A DNA stretch of 64,000 nucleotides from Myxococcales bacterium. GTDB lineage: Bacteria; Myxococcota_A; Polyangia; Polyangiales; Polyangiaceae. A program made the position numbers and the translations under genes. Every line of letters begins with the position of its first letter. Within the stretch, counting starts at the first letter, position 1. Below the pieces are notes generated by a model that was given only the letters and a program-made list of their open reading frames with translations, had not been told where the DNA came from and did not search any database. Below, in pieces: positions 41,626-50,961 of this stretch. Location: positions 39,033-103,032 of the forward strand of contig JACRDA010000354.1 in the NCBI GenBank assembly GCA_016212965.1. Reading direction: 5' to 3'.

Positions 41626-44600
41626 ATGGCGAAGCGGTACGTCGGGATCGACATCGGGGCGGAGACGGTCAAGCTGGTGGAGCTCGAGCGCCGGGGCGCC
41701 GAGCTCGCGTGGACGAGGCGAGCGCTCTACGAGCACCACAAGGAGCCCGGGGCGGTCGTCACGCGGGCGCTCGCGGATTGGGACTTCGCGGGCGTCGAGG
41801 GCGCCGCCGTGGTGGGCCGTCTCGGTCGGCTGGTCGATCTACCGCGCGTGCCGGTGAAGCGCGCGCAGGCGGCGGGCTTCGCGTGGCGGCACGGGGCAGG
41901 CGCCGCGACGATCGTGTCGATCGGCTCGCACGGCTTCTCCGTCCTCGAGCTACGGCCGAGCGGCGCCGAGGTGCTGCGCGAGAACTCGCGCTGCTCGCAG
42001 GGCACCGGCAACTTCCTGCGGCAGCTCGTCGAGCGCTTCGACCTCGACATCGCCGCGGCGAGCGCCCTCTCGGCCGACGTGCCCGATCCGGCGGCGCTCT
42101 CGGGTCGGTGCCCGGTCATCCTGAAGACCGACATGACGCACCTGGCGAACCGCGGGGAGAGCCGGGCGCGCATCCTGGCCGGCCTCTACGACGCCGTGTG
42201 CGAGAACGTGCAGGTGCTCGTGAAGCCCGAGGCGAGCCCGCCCGCGATGCTGCTCATCGGCGGCGTGATGCGCGCCGCGCGCGTGCAGGCGAGCTTCCGC
42301 CGCTTCTGCGAGCGGCACGGCATGACGCTCTTGCCCTACAGCGACGACGATGCGCTCTTCCTCGAGGCGCTCGGCTCTGCGGCGACGGCCGCCACGAACG
42401 CGCTGCGGGTGCCGCCGCTCGGACGGCTCTTGTGCGCGCCGGAGGAGGCGCACCTCGAGCGCCTGCCGGCGCTCGCGAGCTACCTGCCCCGTGTGCGGCG
42501 CCTGCCGCGCCGGGCCGCCGGCACGAGCCTGCCCGGGGCGCTCGCGACTGACGCCCCGGTCATTCTCGGCTTCGACGTCGGCTCCACGGGCTCGAAGGTG
42601 GTCGCGCTCGACGCCGCGGGGGGCGAGCCCGCGTGGGACGCGTACCTCTACACGAACGGCGATCCGGTGGGTGCCGCGCAGGGGCTCATGCGTCTCTTCG
42701 TCGGGGGCCCGTGCGCCGAGCGGCCGGTGGTCGCCTTCGGCGTGACCGGGAGCGGGCGCGAGATCGTGGGCTCGCTGCTCGCGAGCACCTTCGGCTCGGA
42801 GCGGGTCTACGTGCTCAACGAGATCGCCGCGCACGCCGAGGGGGCGCTCGCGTGCGACCCGCGCGTCGACACCATCTTCGAGATCGGCGGCCAGGACGCG
42901 AAGTACATCCGCCTGGCCGCGGGGCGCGTGGTCGACGCCGCCATGAACGAGGCGTGCAGCGCGGGCACGGGCTCGTTCATCGAGGAGCAGGGGCGGAAAT
43001 TCGCCGGCATCGGGAGCGTGGCCGAGCTCGGGGCGGAGGCCCTGTGCGCGACGGGCGGCGTGTCGCTCGGGCAGCACTGCTCGGTGTTCATGGCCGAGAT
43101 CATCGACGAGGCGGTCGCGGCGGGCGTCGACAACCGCGCGGTCATCGCGGGCATCTACGACTCCATCGTGCAGAACTACCTGAACCGCGTGAAGGGCAGC
43201 CGCCCGGTCGGGCAGGTGGTGTTCTGCCAGGGCATGCCCTTCGCGGCGGACGCGCTCGCGGCGGCCGTGGCGCGCCAGACCGGGAGCGAGGTCGTGGTGC
43301 CACCGAACCCCGGGATCATGGGGGCGCTCGGCATCGCGCTCCTGGCCCGGAAAGCGCTCGCCGTCACGGACCAGGCGGCGGTCGCCCCGGCGCGCTTCCT
43401 CGAGGCCACTGTGGTTCAGAAGGACACCTTCGTGTGCAAGTCGACGAAGGGCTGCGGCGGGGCCGGCAACCGCTGCCGCATCGACCGCATCGCGACCCGC
43501 GTCGCGGCCGAGCGGGGGCGCTTCACCTGGGGCGGCGGCTGCTCCCTGTGGGACGGCGGCATCGGCAAGAAGAAGCTCCCCGATCGCGCGCCCGATCCGT
43601 TCCGCGAGCGCGAAGCGCTCGTCCTCGCCATCGTGAGGCGCGTGACGACCGCGCGCGGCCTGCGCCGCGTCGCCATGACGGACGAGTTCCAGCTGAAGGG
43701 CACCTTCCCGTTCTTCGCCACGCTGCTTTACGAGCTCGGCCTCGACGTCACGGTGGTGACGAGCGCGGGCGGCAAGACCCTGAAGCGCGGCATCGAGAAG
43801 GCGAACGTGCCCTTCTGTGCGCCGATGCAGCACTACCACGGGCTCGTGTCCGCCATGGCGGCCGAGGACGTCGCTTACGTGTTCGCGCCGATGGTGCGCG
43901 AGATGCCGCGCGTGGCCAAGGAGAGCCATGCGGTCGTCTGTCCCATCGTGCAGGCGAGCCCGGACATCCTGCGGCACGATCTCGGCCCGGCGGCCGCGGC
44001 GAAGATCCTCTCGCCCGTCATCGACTTCGGGCCCGAGAACCTCGACGCGCCAGCACTCCGCACCGCGTGCGAGAAGCTCGGTGCGGAGCTCGGCGCGAGC
44101 CCCGTCACGGTCGCGCAGGCGCTGCGCCGCGCGCGCCACGCGCAGCTCGCCTTCGACCGGCAGTGCCTCGAGATCGGCCGGCGCGCGCTCGCGTTCGCGG
44201 TCGAGACCGGCATCGTTCCCGTGGTCGTGCTCGGGCGCCCGTACACCATCTACAACGACGTCCTCAACTCGCACGTGCCGCCGCTGCTGCGCGAGCAGGG
44301 GGCGCTCGCCATCCCCGTCGACTGCTACCCGGTCGCCGACGACGTGCCCGGGGTCGAGGGCGTCTACTGGGGGCAGGGGCAGCGCAACCTGCGGGCCGCT
44401 CACCAGATCCGCCGCACGCCCGGCCTCTACAGCCTCTGGTGCAGCAACTACTCCTGCGGCCCCGACAGCTTCAACCTGCACTTCTACGCCTACGCGATGG
44501 CCGGCAAGCCCTTCGCCATCGTCGAGACCGACGGGCATTCCGGCGACGCCGGCACGAAGACCCGGGTGGAGGCCTTCCTCCACTGCGTGCGCGAGCACCT

Positions 44601-45963
44601 CGCGGCCGAGGCGCGCGCCGACGACGAAGTGGCGGCACCGGAGCTCGCGCGCATCGACCGGCGCGTGCACGATCTCCGCGAGATCCGCGCGCGCGGCGAG
44701 ACGCTGCTCGTGCCCCGCATGGGCGCCGGGGCCGAGGCCATGGCCGCTTGCCTGCGCGGCATCGGCGTCCGCGCCGAGACCTTGCCGCTACCCGATCGCG
44801 AGGCCCTGCGCCTCGGCCGGCGCCACACCTCGGGCAAGGAGTGCCTGCCGATGAGCATCACGGCGGGAAGCCTGCTCGCGCGCCTCGACCGGGAGCCCGA
44901 TCCGAAGGCGCGTTTCGCCTTCTTCATGCCCACGGCCGACGGACCGTGTCGCTTCGGCGTCTACAACATGCTCCACCGCCTGATCCTCGAGCGGGTGGGG
45001 CAGGGCGAGCGCGTGTCGATCTGGTCGCCGGCCGACAGCGACTACTTCGCGGGCGTGCCCGGCGGCTTCGCGGCGCTCGTCATGACGGGCTTCGCCGCCT
45101 TCGACGTGCTCCAAGAGGCGCTCTACGACGTGCGCCCCGTCGAGCGCTCGCCCGGCGCGGCCGACGCCATCTTCGAGCGCTACCGGCGCGAGCTCTGCCT
45201 CTTGCTCGAGTCGGCGGGCAGCGGGGATCTGTCGCTGCCGAACGCCTTCGTGCAGGCGGCGAGCGGGCGGCTCTTCGGCTGCGCCGATCTCCTGCGCCGC
45301 GCGGGTGCCGAGCTCGCGCGGGCGCGCTCGGGGCGCCGGGTCCCGACGGTGCTGGTCGTCGGGGAGATCTACGTGCGCTGCGACCCCTTCGCGAACGACT
45401 TCGTCATCGAGAAGCTGGAGCGCCGCGGCATCCGCGCGCGCTTCGCCCCGTTCAGCGAGTGGCTCGAGTACTCGGACTGGGTGACGCGCCTGCGCGGCTC
45501 GCGCGTGGGTCTCTCGGCGGAGCTCTCGAGCCTCGTGCAGAGGCGCATCCAGAACAAGACCTACGCCGTGATGGCCGCGGCGCTCGGCTGGCACGAGCGG
45601 ACCACGGTCAAGGACGCGCTCGACGCCTCGTCGCGCTACCTCCGCGCCGATCTCTGCGGCGAGGCGGTGCTGACCCTGGGCGGGCCGATCCACGAGTGGC
45701 GCCGCGGGCACATCGACGGCGTCGTCAGCGTCGGCCCGCACGAGTGCATGCCGAACAAGATCGCCGAGTCGCAGTTCTTCCACGTCGCCGAGCAGGAAGG
45801 GCTGCTGTCGCTCACCCTGCCCCTGAACGGCGACCCCATCGACCCGGCGATCCTCGACACCTTCGCCTTCGACGTGAAGGAGCGCTTCCAGAGGCGCTGC
45901 GGCGAGGCCGCGGTCGCGCCGCCGAGGCCGAGCGCGGTCGAGGGCGAGCGCGCCGAGGTCTGA
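41626..45963 (+). CDS. large acyl-CoA dehydratase activase/HgdB-like fusion
   Basis: 1,445 residues. Two BadF/BcrA-type ASKHA ATPase modules come first: ~1-290 (YVGIDIGAETVKL, SRCSQGTGNF, GGVMRAARV) and ~300-600 (GFDVGSTGSKVVAL, EIGGQDAKYIR, NEACSAGTGSFIEEQ, CSVFMAE, FCQGMPFAADALAAAV). Each keeps the two Cys that in HgdC bridge an Fe-S cluster across a dimer. A short Cys-rich segment (CKSTKGCGGAGNRC) follows, then the DUF2229-type domain (~690-1010) and an HgdB-like (2-hydroxyglutaryl-CoA dehydratase-type) C-terminal domain (GKECLPMSI, PTADGPCRFGVYN, GPHECMPNKIAESQFF). The family performs ATP-driven one-electron reduction. It stands alone, with no partner dehydratase nearby. This large form is known in other bacteria; its substrate is not. 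Confidence 0.9.
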   Translation: MAKRYVGIDIGAETVKLVELERRGAELAWTRRALYEHHKEPGAVVTRALADWDFAGVEGAAVVGRLGRLVDLPRVPVKRAQAAGFAWRHGAGAATIVSIGSHGFSVLELRPSGAEVLRENSRCSQGTGNFLRQLVERFDLDIAAASALSADVPDPAALSGRCPVILKTDMTHLANRGESRARILAGLYDAVCENVQVLVKPEASPPAMLLIGGVMRAARVQASFRRFCERHGMTLLPYSDDDALFLEALGSAATAATNALRVPPLGRLLCAPEEAHLERLPALASYLPRVRRLPRRAAGTSLPGALATDAPVILGFDVGSTGSKVVALDAAGGEPAWDAYLYTNGDPVGAAQGLMRLFVGGPCAERPVVAFGVTGSGREIVGSLLASTFGSERVYVLNEIAAHAEGALACDPRVDTIFEIGGQDAKYIRLAAGRVVDAAMNEACSAGTGSFIEEQGRKFAGIGSVAELGAEALCATGGVSLGQHCSVFMAEIIDEAVAAGVDNRAVIAGIYDSIVQNYLNRVKGSRPVGQVVFCQGMPFAADALAAAVARQTGSEVVVPPNPGIMGALGIALLARKALAVTDQAAVAPARFLEATVVQKDTFVCKSTKGCGGAGNRCRIDRIATRVAAERGRFTWGGGCSLWDGGIGKKKLPDRAPDPFREREALVLAIVRRVTTARGLRRVAMTDEFQLKGTFPFFATLLYELGLDVTVVTSAGGKTLKRGIEKANVPFCAPMQHYHGLVSAMAAEDVAYVFAPMVREMPRVAKESHAVVCPIVQASPDILRHDLGPAAAAKILSPVIDFGPENLDAPALRTACEKLGAELGASPVTVAQALRRARHAQLAFDRQCLEIGRRALAFAVETGIVPVVVLGRPYTIYNDVLNSHVPPLLREQGALAIPVDCYPVADDVPGVEGVYWGQGQRNLRAAHQIRRTPGLYSLWCSNYSCGPDSFNLHFYAYAMAGKPFAIVETDGHSGDAGTKTRVEAFLHCVREHLAAEARADDEVAAPELARIDRRVHDLREIRARGETLLVPRMGAGAEAMAACLRGIGVRAETLPLPDREALRLGRRHTSGKECLPMSITAGSLLARLDREPDPKARFAFFMPTADGPCRFGVYNMLHRLILERVGQGERVSIWSPADSDYFAGVPGGFAALVMTGFAAFDVLQEALYDVRPVERSPGAADAIFERYRRELCLLLESAGSGDLSLPNAFVQAASGRLFGCADLLRRAGAELARARSGRRVPTVLVVGEIYVRCDPFANDFVIEKLERRGIRARFAPFSEWLEYSDWVTRLRGSRVGLSAELSSLVQRRIQNKTYAVMAAALGWHERTTVKDALDASSRYLRADLCGEAVLTLGGPIHEWRRGHIDGVVSVGPHECMPNKIAESQFFHVAEQEGLLSLTLPLNGDPIDPAILDTFAFDVKERFQRRCGEAAVAPPRPSAVEGERAEV

Positions 45964-45969
45964 GCTCCG

Positions 45970-45987
45970 GAGCCCGACCTCGGGCTC
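45970..45987. terminator. hairpin between convergent genes
   Basis: GAGCCCG-ACCT-CGGGCTC is a perfect 7-bp stem with a 4-nt loop just after the activase stop, overlapping the stop of the opposing amidohydrolase gene. It may serve both strands. There is no T-run. Confidence 0.45.
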
Positions 45988-47233
45988 ACCCCGCCGCGAC
46001 GTGGGCGACGGTCTTGTCGACCAGCTTGAGAAACGCGCGGATGGTGCGCTCGAGGTGGGGCTCGGGCGTGTCCTCTTCCTTGCAATGCGACAGGCCGCGG
46101 GACGAGGACGAGAACATCATCACGGTCGGCATGTGGAGCGCCATCTCGGCCGCGTCGTGGAGCGGGCCGGACGGCAGGTGTGGCGCTTCGCCGGTCTCTT
46201 CGGTCACGGCCTCGGCGCACAAGGCGAGGAGCGCCGGGTCGAAGGGGCGCGGGTCGATGCGCCAGAGGTGCTGCCACTCGACCGTGACGTCGTTGGCCCG
46301 CGCCGCGCGCTCCGACGCCTCGCGCGCCTCGCGGTTCATCGCCGCGAGCACCGCGGCGTCGAGCGCGCGCTGGTCGAGCGAGATCTCGCACACACCCGGG
46401 ACGGCCGTCACGATCTTGGGCTCGACGTTGACGACGCCGACCGTGCAGACGACGCCGGCGCCCGGCTTGGAGTGGCGGAGGCCGATCGCGCGACAGGCTA
46501 GCGCCGTCTCGGCAGCGGCCAGGAAGGCGTCACGCCGCATCGCGATCGGCGTCGAGCCGGAGTGCGCCGCCTGCCCGGTGAAGCGCATCATGTGGCGCTC
46601 GACCCCGAAGGTGCCGATGACGACGCCCGTCGATTTCCCCGCGGCCTCGAGCACCGGGCCCTGCTCGATGTGCACTTCGAGGTAGGCGCGGCCGTCGAGG
46701 GCGCGGAGCTCGGCGTGCGCGCGCCCGACGCCTTCGAGCTCGACGCCGTTCTCGCGCAGGGCGTCGACGAGCGCCGTGCCCGAGCGGTCCTTGAGACCCC
46801 GCACGTCGTCGAGCGCGAGGGTGCCGGCGGCGGCCGAGGAGCCGAACAGGCTGCGCCCGAAGCGCGCCCCCTCCTCGTCGGCCCAGTCCACGAGACGCAG
46901 GGTCACCGGGGGCCGCTGGCCGCCCGCGTAGCTGCGCAGGGCCTCGATGCCCGCCACGACGCCAAAGCAGCCGTCGAGCCAGCCGCCGTTCGGCACGCAG
47001 TCGATGTGGCTGCCCATGAGCACGCTCTTCGTCGACGCGCCCGGCAGCGTGACCCAGTTGTTCCCGGCCGCGTCGGTCGTGACGTCGAGCCCGAGCTCGC
47101 CGACCTTGGCGCGGAACCAGGCGCGCGCCTCGCGCCACGTGGGGCCCCACGCGACGCGCTGCGCGCCCGCGGCCGTCGAAGTCCGCGCTGCGAGCTCGCG
47201 CAAGTCCGAAATCACCCGACGGGCGTCACCCAT
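45986..47233 (-). CDS. M20-family amidohydrolase (N-carbamoyl-amino-acid/allantoate type)
   Basis: 415 residues, ATG 47233 with a GAGGTGA site. Zinc ligands and motifs of the HyuC/AllC subgroup are present: GSHIDCVPNGGWLDGCFGVV (His and Asp), WADEEGARFGRSLFGS (EE), AYLEVHIEQGPVLE, GQAAHSGSTPI (dimerisation-domain segment), PSGPLHDAAEMA and GLSHCKEEDT. Such enzymes hydrolyse N-carbamoyl-L-amino acids, allantoate or ureidoglycine amides, releasing ammonia and CO2. Without neighbours of purine or hydantoin breakdown the substrate is open. It is divergent from a crotonase gene, with about 80 bp between the starts. Confidence 0.9.
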   Translation of the reverse strand: MGDARRVISDLRELAARTSTAAGAQRVAWGPTWREARAWFRAKVGELGLDVTTDAAGNNWVTLPGASTKSVLMGSHIDCVPNGGWLDGCFGVVAGIEALRSYAGGQRPPVTLRLVDWADEEGARFGRSLFGSSAAAGTLALDDVRGLKDRSGTALVDALRENGVELEGVGRAHAELRALDGRAYLEVHIEQGPVLEAAGKSTGVVIGTFGVERHMMRFTGQAAHSGSTPIAMRRDAFLAAAETALACRAIGLRHSKPGAGVVCTVGVVNVEPKIVTAVPGVCEISLDQRALDAAVLAAMNREAREASERAARANDVTVEWQHLWRIDPRPFDPALLALCAEAVTEETGEAPHLPSGPLHDAAEMALHMPTVMMFSSSSRGLSHCKEEDTPEPHLERTIRAFLKLVDKTVAHVAAG

Positions 47234-47250
47234 GGCTCACCTCGGGCGCG

Positions 47251-47256
47251 ACTATA
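47251..47256 (-). promoter_or_regulatory. -10 element (TATAGT) of the amidohydrolase gene
   Basis: Read on the minus strand, TATAGT lies 18 bp before the start codon, giving a very short leader that still contains the GAGGTGA ribosome site. No good -35 is seen at 16-18 bp, so this is a weak call. Confidence 0.3.
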
Positions 47257-47313
47257 CCAACGTTCGGGCGATCCTTCCCCCGGTGCGCACGGCCGATGGT
47301 GTATGTCGAGGCC

Positions 47314-48105
47314 ATGAGCGTGCGCTACGAGACCGACGGCAGGGTGGCGATCGTCACCATTGACCGCCCGGACCGCAGGAACGCAGTCGATCGAGCGACC
47401 GCCGAGGCTCTGGCGACCGCATTCCGCCGCTTCGAGGCCGACCCGACCCTGGCGGTCGCGATCCTGACGGGCGCCGGGGGCACCTTCTGCGCCGGCGCCG
47501 ATCTCAAGGCCATCGCAGCCGGCGAGCCCAACCGCATCGCGCCCGATGGCGACGGTCCGATGGGGCCGACGCGCTTCGAGCTCGACAAGCCCGTCATCGC
47601 GGCCATCGAGGGCCACTGCGTCGCGGGAGGGCTCGAGCTCGCGTGCTGGTGCGATCTGCGCGTGGCCGCCGCCGACGCCGTCTTCGGCGTGTTCTGCCGG
47701 CGCGTCGGCATCCCGCTCATCGACGGCGGCACGGTGCGGCTGCCGCGCCTCGTGGGCACGAGCCGCGCGCTCGACCTCATCCTCACGGGGCGCGGCGTGT
47801 CGGCCGAGGAGGCGCTCGCGATCGGGCTCTGCAACCGGCTGACCGAGCCGGGGCGCGCGCTCGCCGCCGCGCGCGTGCTCGCGGCCGAGCTCGCCGCCTT
47901 GCCGCAGGCGTGCCTGCGGAGCGACCGCCGCTCGGTCCACGAGCAGTGGGCCCTGCCGTTCGCCGAGGCCATGCAGAACGAGCTCCGGCACGGCATCGGC
48001 ACGCTCACGCGTCCCGATGCGCTCGACGGCGCCGGGGCCTTCGCCGCGGGTGCGCCGGCCTCGGCGGCGGCGGCGGAGCCCGAGGACCCGGCCGGCGCCC
48101 GCTGA
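47314..48105 (+). CDS. crotonase-family protein lacking the second catalytic Glu
   Basis: 263 residues from ATG 47314 (an ATG-proximal GTG in the track adds six). The crotonase fold shows AIVTIDRPDRRNAVDRATAEAL, the first oxyanion loop FCAGADLKAI, and the second GHCVAGGLELACWCDL, whose Glu matches hydratase Glu144. At the Glu164 position (normally FGxPE) the sequence reads FGVFCRRVGIPLIDGGT, so Cys replaces Glu. A classical enoyl-CoA hydratase reaction is therefore doubtful; isomerase, hydrolase or another CoA reaction is possible. It lies 59 bp before the glcD-like oxidase and may form a unit with it. Confidence 0.85.
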   Translation: MSVRYETDGRVAIVTIDRPDRRNAVDRATAEALATAFRRFEADPTLAVAILTGAGGTFCAGADLKAIAAGEPNRIAPDGDGPMGPTRFELDKPVIAAIEGHCVAGGLELACWCDLRVAAADAVFGVFCRRVGIPLIDGGTVRLPRLVGTSRALDLILTGRGVSAEEALAIGLCNRLTEPGRALAAARVLAAELAALPQACLRSDRRSVHEQWALPFAEAMQNELRHGIGTLTRPDALDGAGAFAAGAPASAAAAEPEDPAGAR

Positions 48106-48164
48106 GCCACGCGGGCGTCACGGGGACGTGCGCCTCGGCCCGCGCGTCTCTATGCTTGCTCACG

Positions 48165-49592
48165 ATGTTGCCCCGTGAGCCCTGGCCCCGCCCCTCGGCG
48201 GCCGCCGTCGACGCCGTGCGGCGTGCGCTCGGCCGTGCCGTCGGACCGAGCAAGCTCGTGACCGACCCCGACGCCATGGGTGCCTACGCCGGCGACGAGT
48301 CGGATCAGGAGCCCGTGCTGCCCGACGCCGTCGTGCTCGCGGCGAGTGCCGACGACGTCGCGGCCACCTTCGCCGTCGCGAGCGAGCACGGCGTGCCCGT
48401 GACGCCCCGTGCCGCGGGCAGCGGCAAGAGCGGCGGCTGCGTGCCCGTGGCGGGCGGGATCGTGCTCGCCACGCTCGGCATGCGCGCGCTGAAGGACATC
48501 GACCGGCGCGAGCACCTCGCCGTCGTCGAGCCCGGCATCATCCTCGCGGATCTGCAGTACGCGGTGGAGAGCGAGGGCCTCTTCTTTCCGCCCGATCCGA
48601 ACTCGCGCGCCGCCGCCGCCCTGGGCGGCAACATCGCCGAGAACGCCGCCGGGCCCCGGGCCTTCAAGTACGGCGCGACGCGCGACTACGTGCTCGGGCT
48701 CGACGTCGTGACGCCCACCGGAGCCCGCCTGCGCACCGGGCGCCGCACGAAGAAGGGCGTCACCGGCTACGACGTGACCTCGCTCCTCGTGGGTAGCGAG
48801 GGCACGCTCGCCGTGACGGTCGAGGCGACACTCAGGCTCGTGCCCAAGCCCGAGCACGTCTACACCGTGCTCGGCCTGTTCGCGGACGGCAGCGGCTCGG
48901 CGCGTGCCGTCGCAGAGATCGTCGCCGCAGGGCTCGTCCCGCGCTGCCTCGAGCTCGTCGACGAGGCGTGCCTCGGGGCGATGCGCCAGGAGGGCGTCGG
49001 CGTCGACGAGCGCGCGGGCGCCATGCTCATCGTCGAGGTCGATGGCGACGAGCCGGCCTGCGAGCGCGCCCTCGAGGCGGTGGGTGCGCGGCTCGACGAG
49101 GCCGGGGCGCTCGACGTGCTCGTGGCGCAGGACGGCGCGCAGCGCGAGCGACTGTGGCGCGTGCGCAGCGATCTGTCGCACACGCTGCGCAAGATGGCGC
49201 GCTTCAAGATCGCCGAGGACGTGGTCGTGCCGCGCACGCGCATGAGCGAGCTCGTGGTGGAGGTCGGCCGCATCGGGCAAGCGCGCGGCGTGCGCACGAT
49301 GAGCTACGGGCATGCGGGCGACGGCAACCTCCACGTGAACTTCCTGTGGGACGACCCCGCCGCGGTGCCGCGCGTGGAGGCCGCGCTGCGCGATCTGTTC
49401 ACGCGCGTCCTCGCCATGGGCGGGACGCTCACGGGCGAGCACGGCATCGGCAGCTCCAAGGCCGAGTTCCTGCCGCTCGAGCAGTCGCCCGAGCTCATCC
49501 GCCTGCAGCGCGACCTGAAGCGCGTCTTCGATCCGCAGGGCATCCTGAACCCGGGCAAGATTTTCCCGCGGACCGGGCATGGCAGCTGCTGA
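48165..49592 (+). CDS. GlcD/LldD-type FAD-linked oxidase
   Basis: 475 residues from ATG 48165; the longer ORF in the track is an overlap of the crotonase gene. The FAD domain (PCMH fold) has DAVVLAASADDVAATFAVASEHGVPVTPRAAGSGKSGG, LGGNIAENAAGPRAFKYG and GTLAVTVEATLRLVPKP. The C-terminal domain shows SYGHAGDGNLHVNF, GGTLTGEHGIG and ILNPGKIFP, all characteristic of glycolate/D-lactate dehydrogenase-like oxidases. There are no GlcE/GlcF partners or Fe-S cysteines. It probably oxidises a D-2-hydroxyacid and passes electrons to a quinone or to ETF; the substrate is open. Confidence 0.92.
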   Translation: MLPREPWPRPSAAAVDAVRRALGRAVGPSKLVTDPDAMGAYAGDESDQEPVLPDAVVLAASADDVAATFAVASEHGVPVTPRAAGSGKSGGCVPVAGGIVLATLGMRALKDIDRREHLAVVEPGIILADLQYAVESEGLFFPPDPNSRAAAALGGNIAENAAGPRAFKYGATRDYVLGLDVVTPTGARLRTGRRTKKGVTGYDVTSLLVGSEGTLAVTVEATLRLVPKPEHVYTVLGLFADGSGSARAVAEIVAAGLVPRCLELVDEACLGAMRQEGVGVDERAGAMLIVEVDGDEPACERALEAVGARLDEAGALDVLVAQDGAQRERLWRVRSDLSHTLRKMARFKIAEDVVVPRTRMSELVVEVGRIGQARGVRTMSYGHAGDGNLHVNFLWDDPAAVPRVEAALRDLFTRVLAMGGTLTGEHGIGSSKAEFLPLEQSPELIRLQRDLKRVFDPQGILNPGKIFPRTGHGSC

Positions 49593-49622
49593 GCCGGCCC
49601 GTGCCGCCGCTGCGGGGCCGCG

Positions 49623-50123
49623 ATGCGCGTGATCGGCATCGACCCGGGCACGCACCGGCTCGGCTGGGGCGTGGTCGATCGCTCGGGCAGCCGCCTCAGC
49701 TGCGTCGCCTGGGGCGTCATCACCGCCGGTGACGGCGAGCTCGCCGACCGCCTGGTCGTCATCGATCGCGAGCTCGGGGTGGTCATCGCGGCGCACGCTC
49801 CCGACGTCTCCGCCGTCGAGGGCATCTTCTTCGCGAAGGACGCCCAGAGCGCCTGCAAGCTCGGGCACGCACGCGGCGTCGCGCTCCTGCGGCTGCGCTC
49901 GGCCGGGATGGCGGTGCACGAGTACGCGCCGGCGCGCGTCAAGCGCACCGTGGTCGGCTCCGGGCGTGCCGACAAGCTTCAGGTCGCGCTCCTCGTCGCG
50001 AACCTCCTGCGCCTCCCGGATCCGCCGCCCTCCGACGCCGCCGACGCGCTCGCCATCGCCGTCACGCACCTGGCGAGCGCGGGCTTCGAGGAGGCGCTCG
50101 CCCGCGCCTCGCGCCGCGGCTGA
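49623..50123 (+). CDS. ruvC: Holliday-junction resolvase RuvC
   Basis: 166 residues. The acidic tetrad is visible: D7 in VIGIDPGTHRLGWGVVD, E66 in AVEGIFFAKDAQSACKLGHARG, and the Asp pair in SDAADALAIAVTH. The fold matches RuvC in length and order. It resolves four-way DNA junctions with RuvAB. ruvA and ruvB are not adjacent. It starts 30 bp after the oxidase stop, and the LolA-like gene follows. Confidence 0.95.
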   Translation: MRVIGIDPGTHRLGWGVVDRSGSRLSCVAWGVITAGDGELADRLVVIDRELGVVIAAHAPDVSAVEGIFFAKDAQSACKLGHARGVALLRLRSAGMAVHEYAPARVKRTVVGSGRADKLQVALLVANLLRLPDPPPSDAADALAIAVTHLASAGFEEALARASRRG

Positions 50124-50184
50124 GGCTCCCGGCACGCCGGCCGAAAAGGCGACCGCCGCGCGCGCGCGTGATAGTCGACCGCTC

Positions 50185-50874
50185 GTGGGAAGGACCCTCG
50201 GTCGCCGCGCTTGCCTCGGGGGTGCCTGCGCGCTCGCGCTCGGCGCGCTCGTCGGCCGCGCGCCGACGGCGAGCGCTGCCGACGAGACTCCCGACGCCCG
50301 TGCCCTCGCCGCGCGCATCCAGCTCTTCTACGACGCGCTCCACAGCTACCAGGCCGAGTTCACCCACGTGGCGCAGCTCCTCGTCGACCGAGTGCCGCGC
50401 GTGCGCCGGGGCCGGGTCGCGTTCGAGAAGCCCGGCAAGCTCTCCTTCCGCTACGCCGCGCCGAGCCGCGACCGCGTCGTGTCGGACGGCAAGACCGTCA
50501 AGGCGTACCTCGCCGAGGACAAGCTCCTCTACGTGAGCAAGGTGGCGCTCTCGCCCTATCCCGCCACGCTCGGCTTCCTCGCGGGGCAGGGCGTGCTCGA
50601 GCGGGATTTCGCGCTGCGCAGCTTGCCGTCCCAGGCGGCGCTCGGGCGCGGTGGCGCCGTGCTCGAGGCCGTCCCGCGCGAGGCCACGCCGGCGTTCGCG
50701 CGCGTCCTGTTCCTCGCGGACCTCGGCAGCGGCGAGGTGCGGCGCGTGCTGGTGCTCGACGCGCACGGCAACCGCAACCGCTTCGACTTCGCGGCGCCGA
50801 GCCTCGACGCGGCCATCCCGGCGCGCGAGTTCTCGCTCGTGCCGCCGCCGGGCACCGAGACCGTGGGCTTGTGA
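50185..50874 (+). CDS. LolA-like outer-membrane lipoprotein carrier
   Basis: 229 residues from GTG 50185; the longer frame in the track is a RuvC shadow. The signal peptide (GRRACLGGACALALGALVGRAPTASA|ADE) has a twin-Arg-like start. The mature part resembles LolA: RIQLFYDALHSYQAEFTHVAQLLVDR, RRGRVAFEKPGKLSFRYAAPS, VVSDGKTVKAYLAEDKLLYVSKV, and a late ARVLFLADLGSGEVRRVLVLDAHGNRNRFDF. LolA shuttles lipoproteins across the periplasm. The PxxFRY-type beta strand supports the fold. Given how many lipoproteins this organism makes, that role is plausible; a paralogue with a different cargo is also possible. Confidence 0.8.
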   Translation: MGRTLGRRACLGGACALALGALVGRAPTASAADETPDARALAARIQLFYDALHSYQAEFTHVAQLLVDRVPRVRRGRVAFEKPGKLSFRYAAPSRDRVVSDGKTVKAYLAEDKLLYVSKVALSPYPATLGFLAGQGVLERDFALRSLPSQAALGRGGAVLEAVPREATPAFARVLFLADLGSGEVRRVLVLDAHGNRNRFDFAAPSLDAAIPAREFSLVPPPGTETVGL

Positions 50875-50961
50875 CGCCCGCGCCCGCGCCGGCGCCATCT
50901 CGCACCGCGCTCGCGCCCTGGGTCGCGCGCGCCGCGTTTCGTGACTAGAATCGGCCCCGCC

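Noticed and set aside
47296-47313. Upstream GTG start for the crotonase
   Set aside because: Adds six residues before MSVRYETDGRVAIVTI, which is already the normal N-terminal strand.
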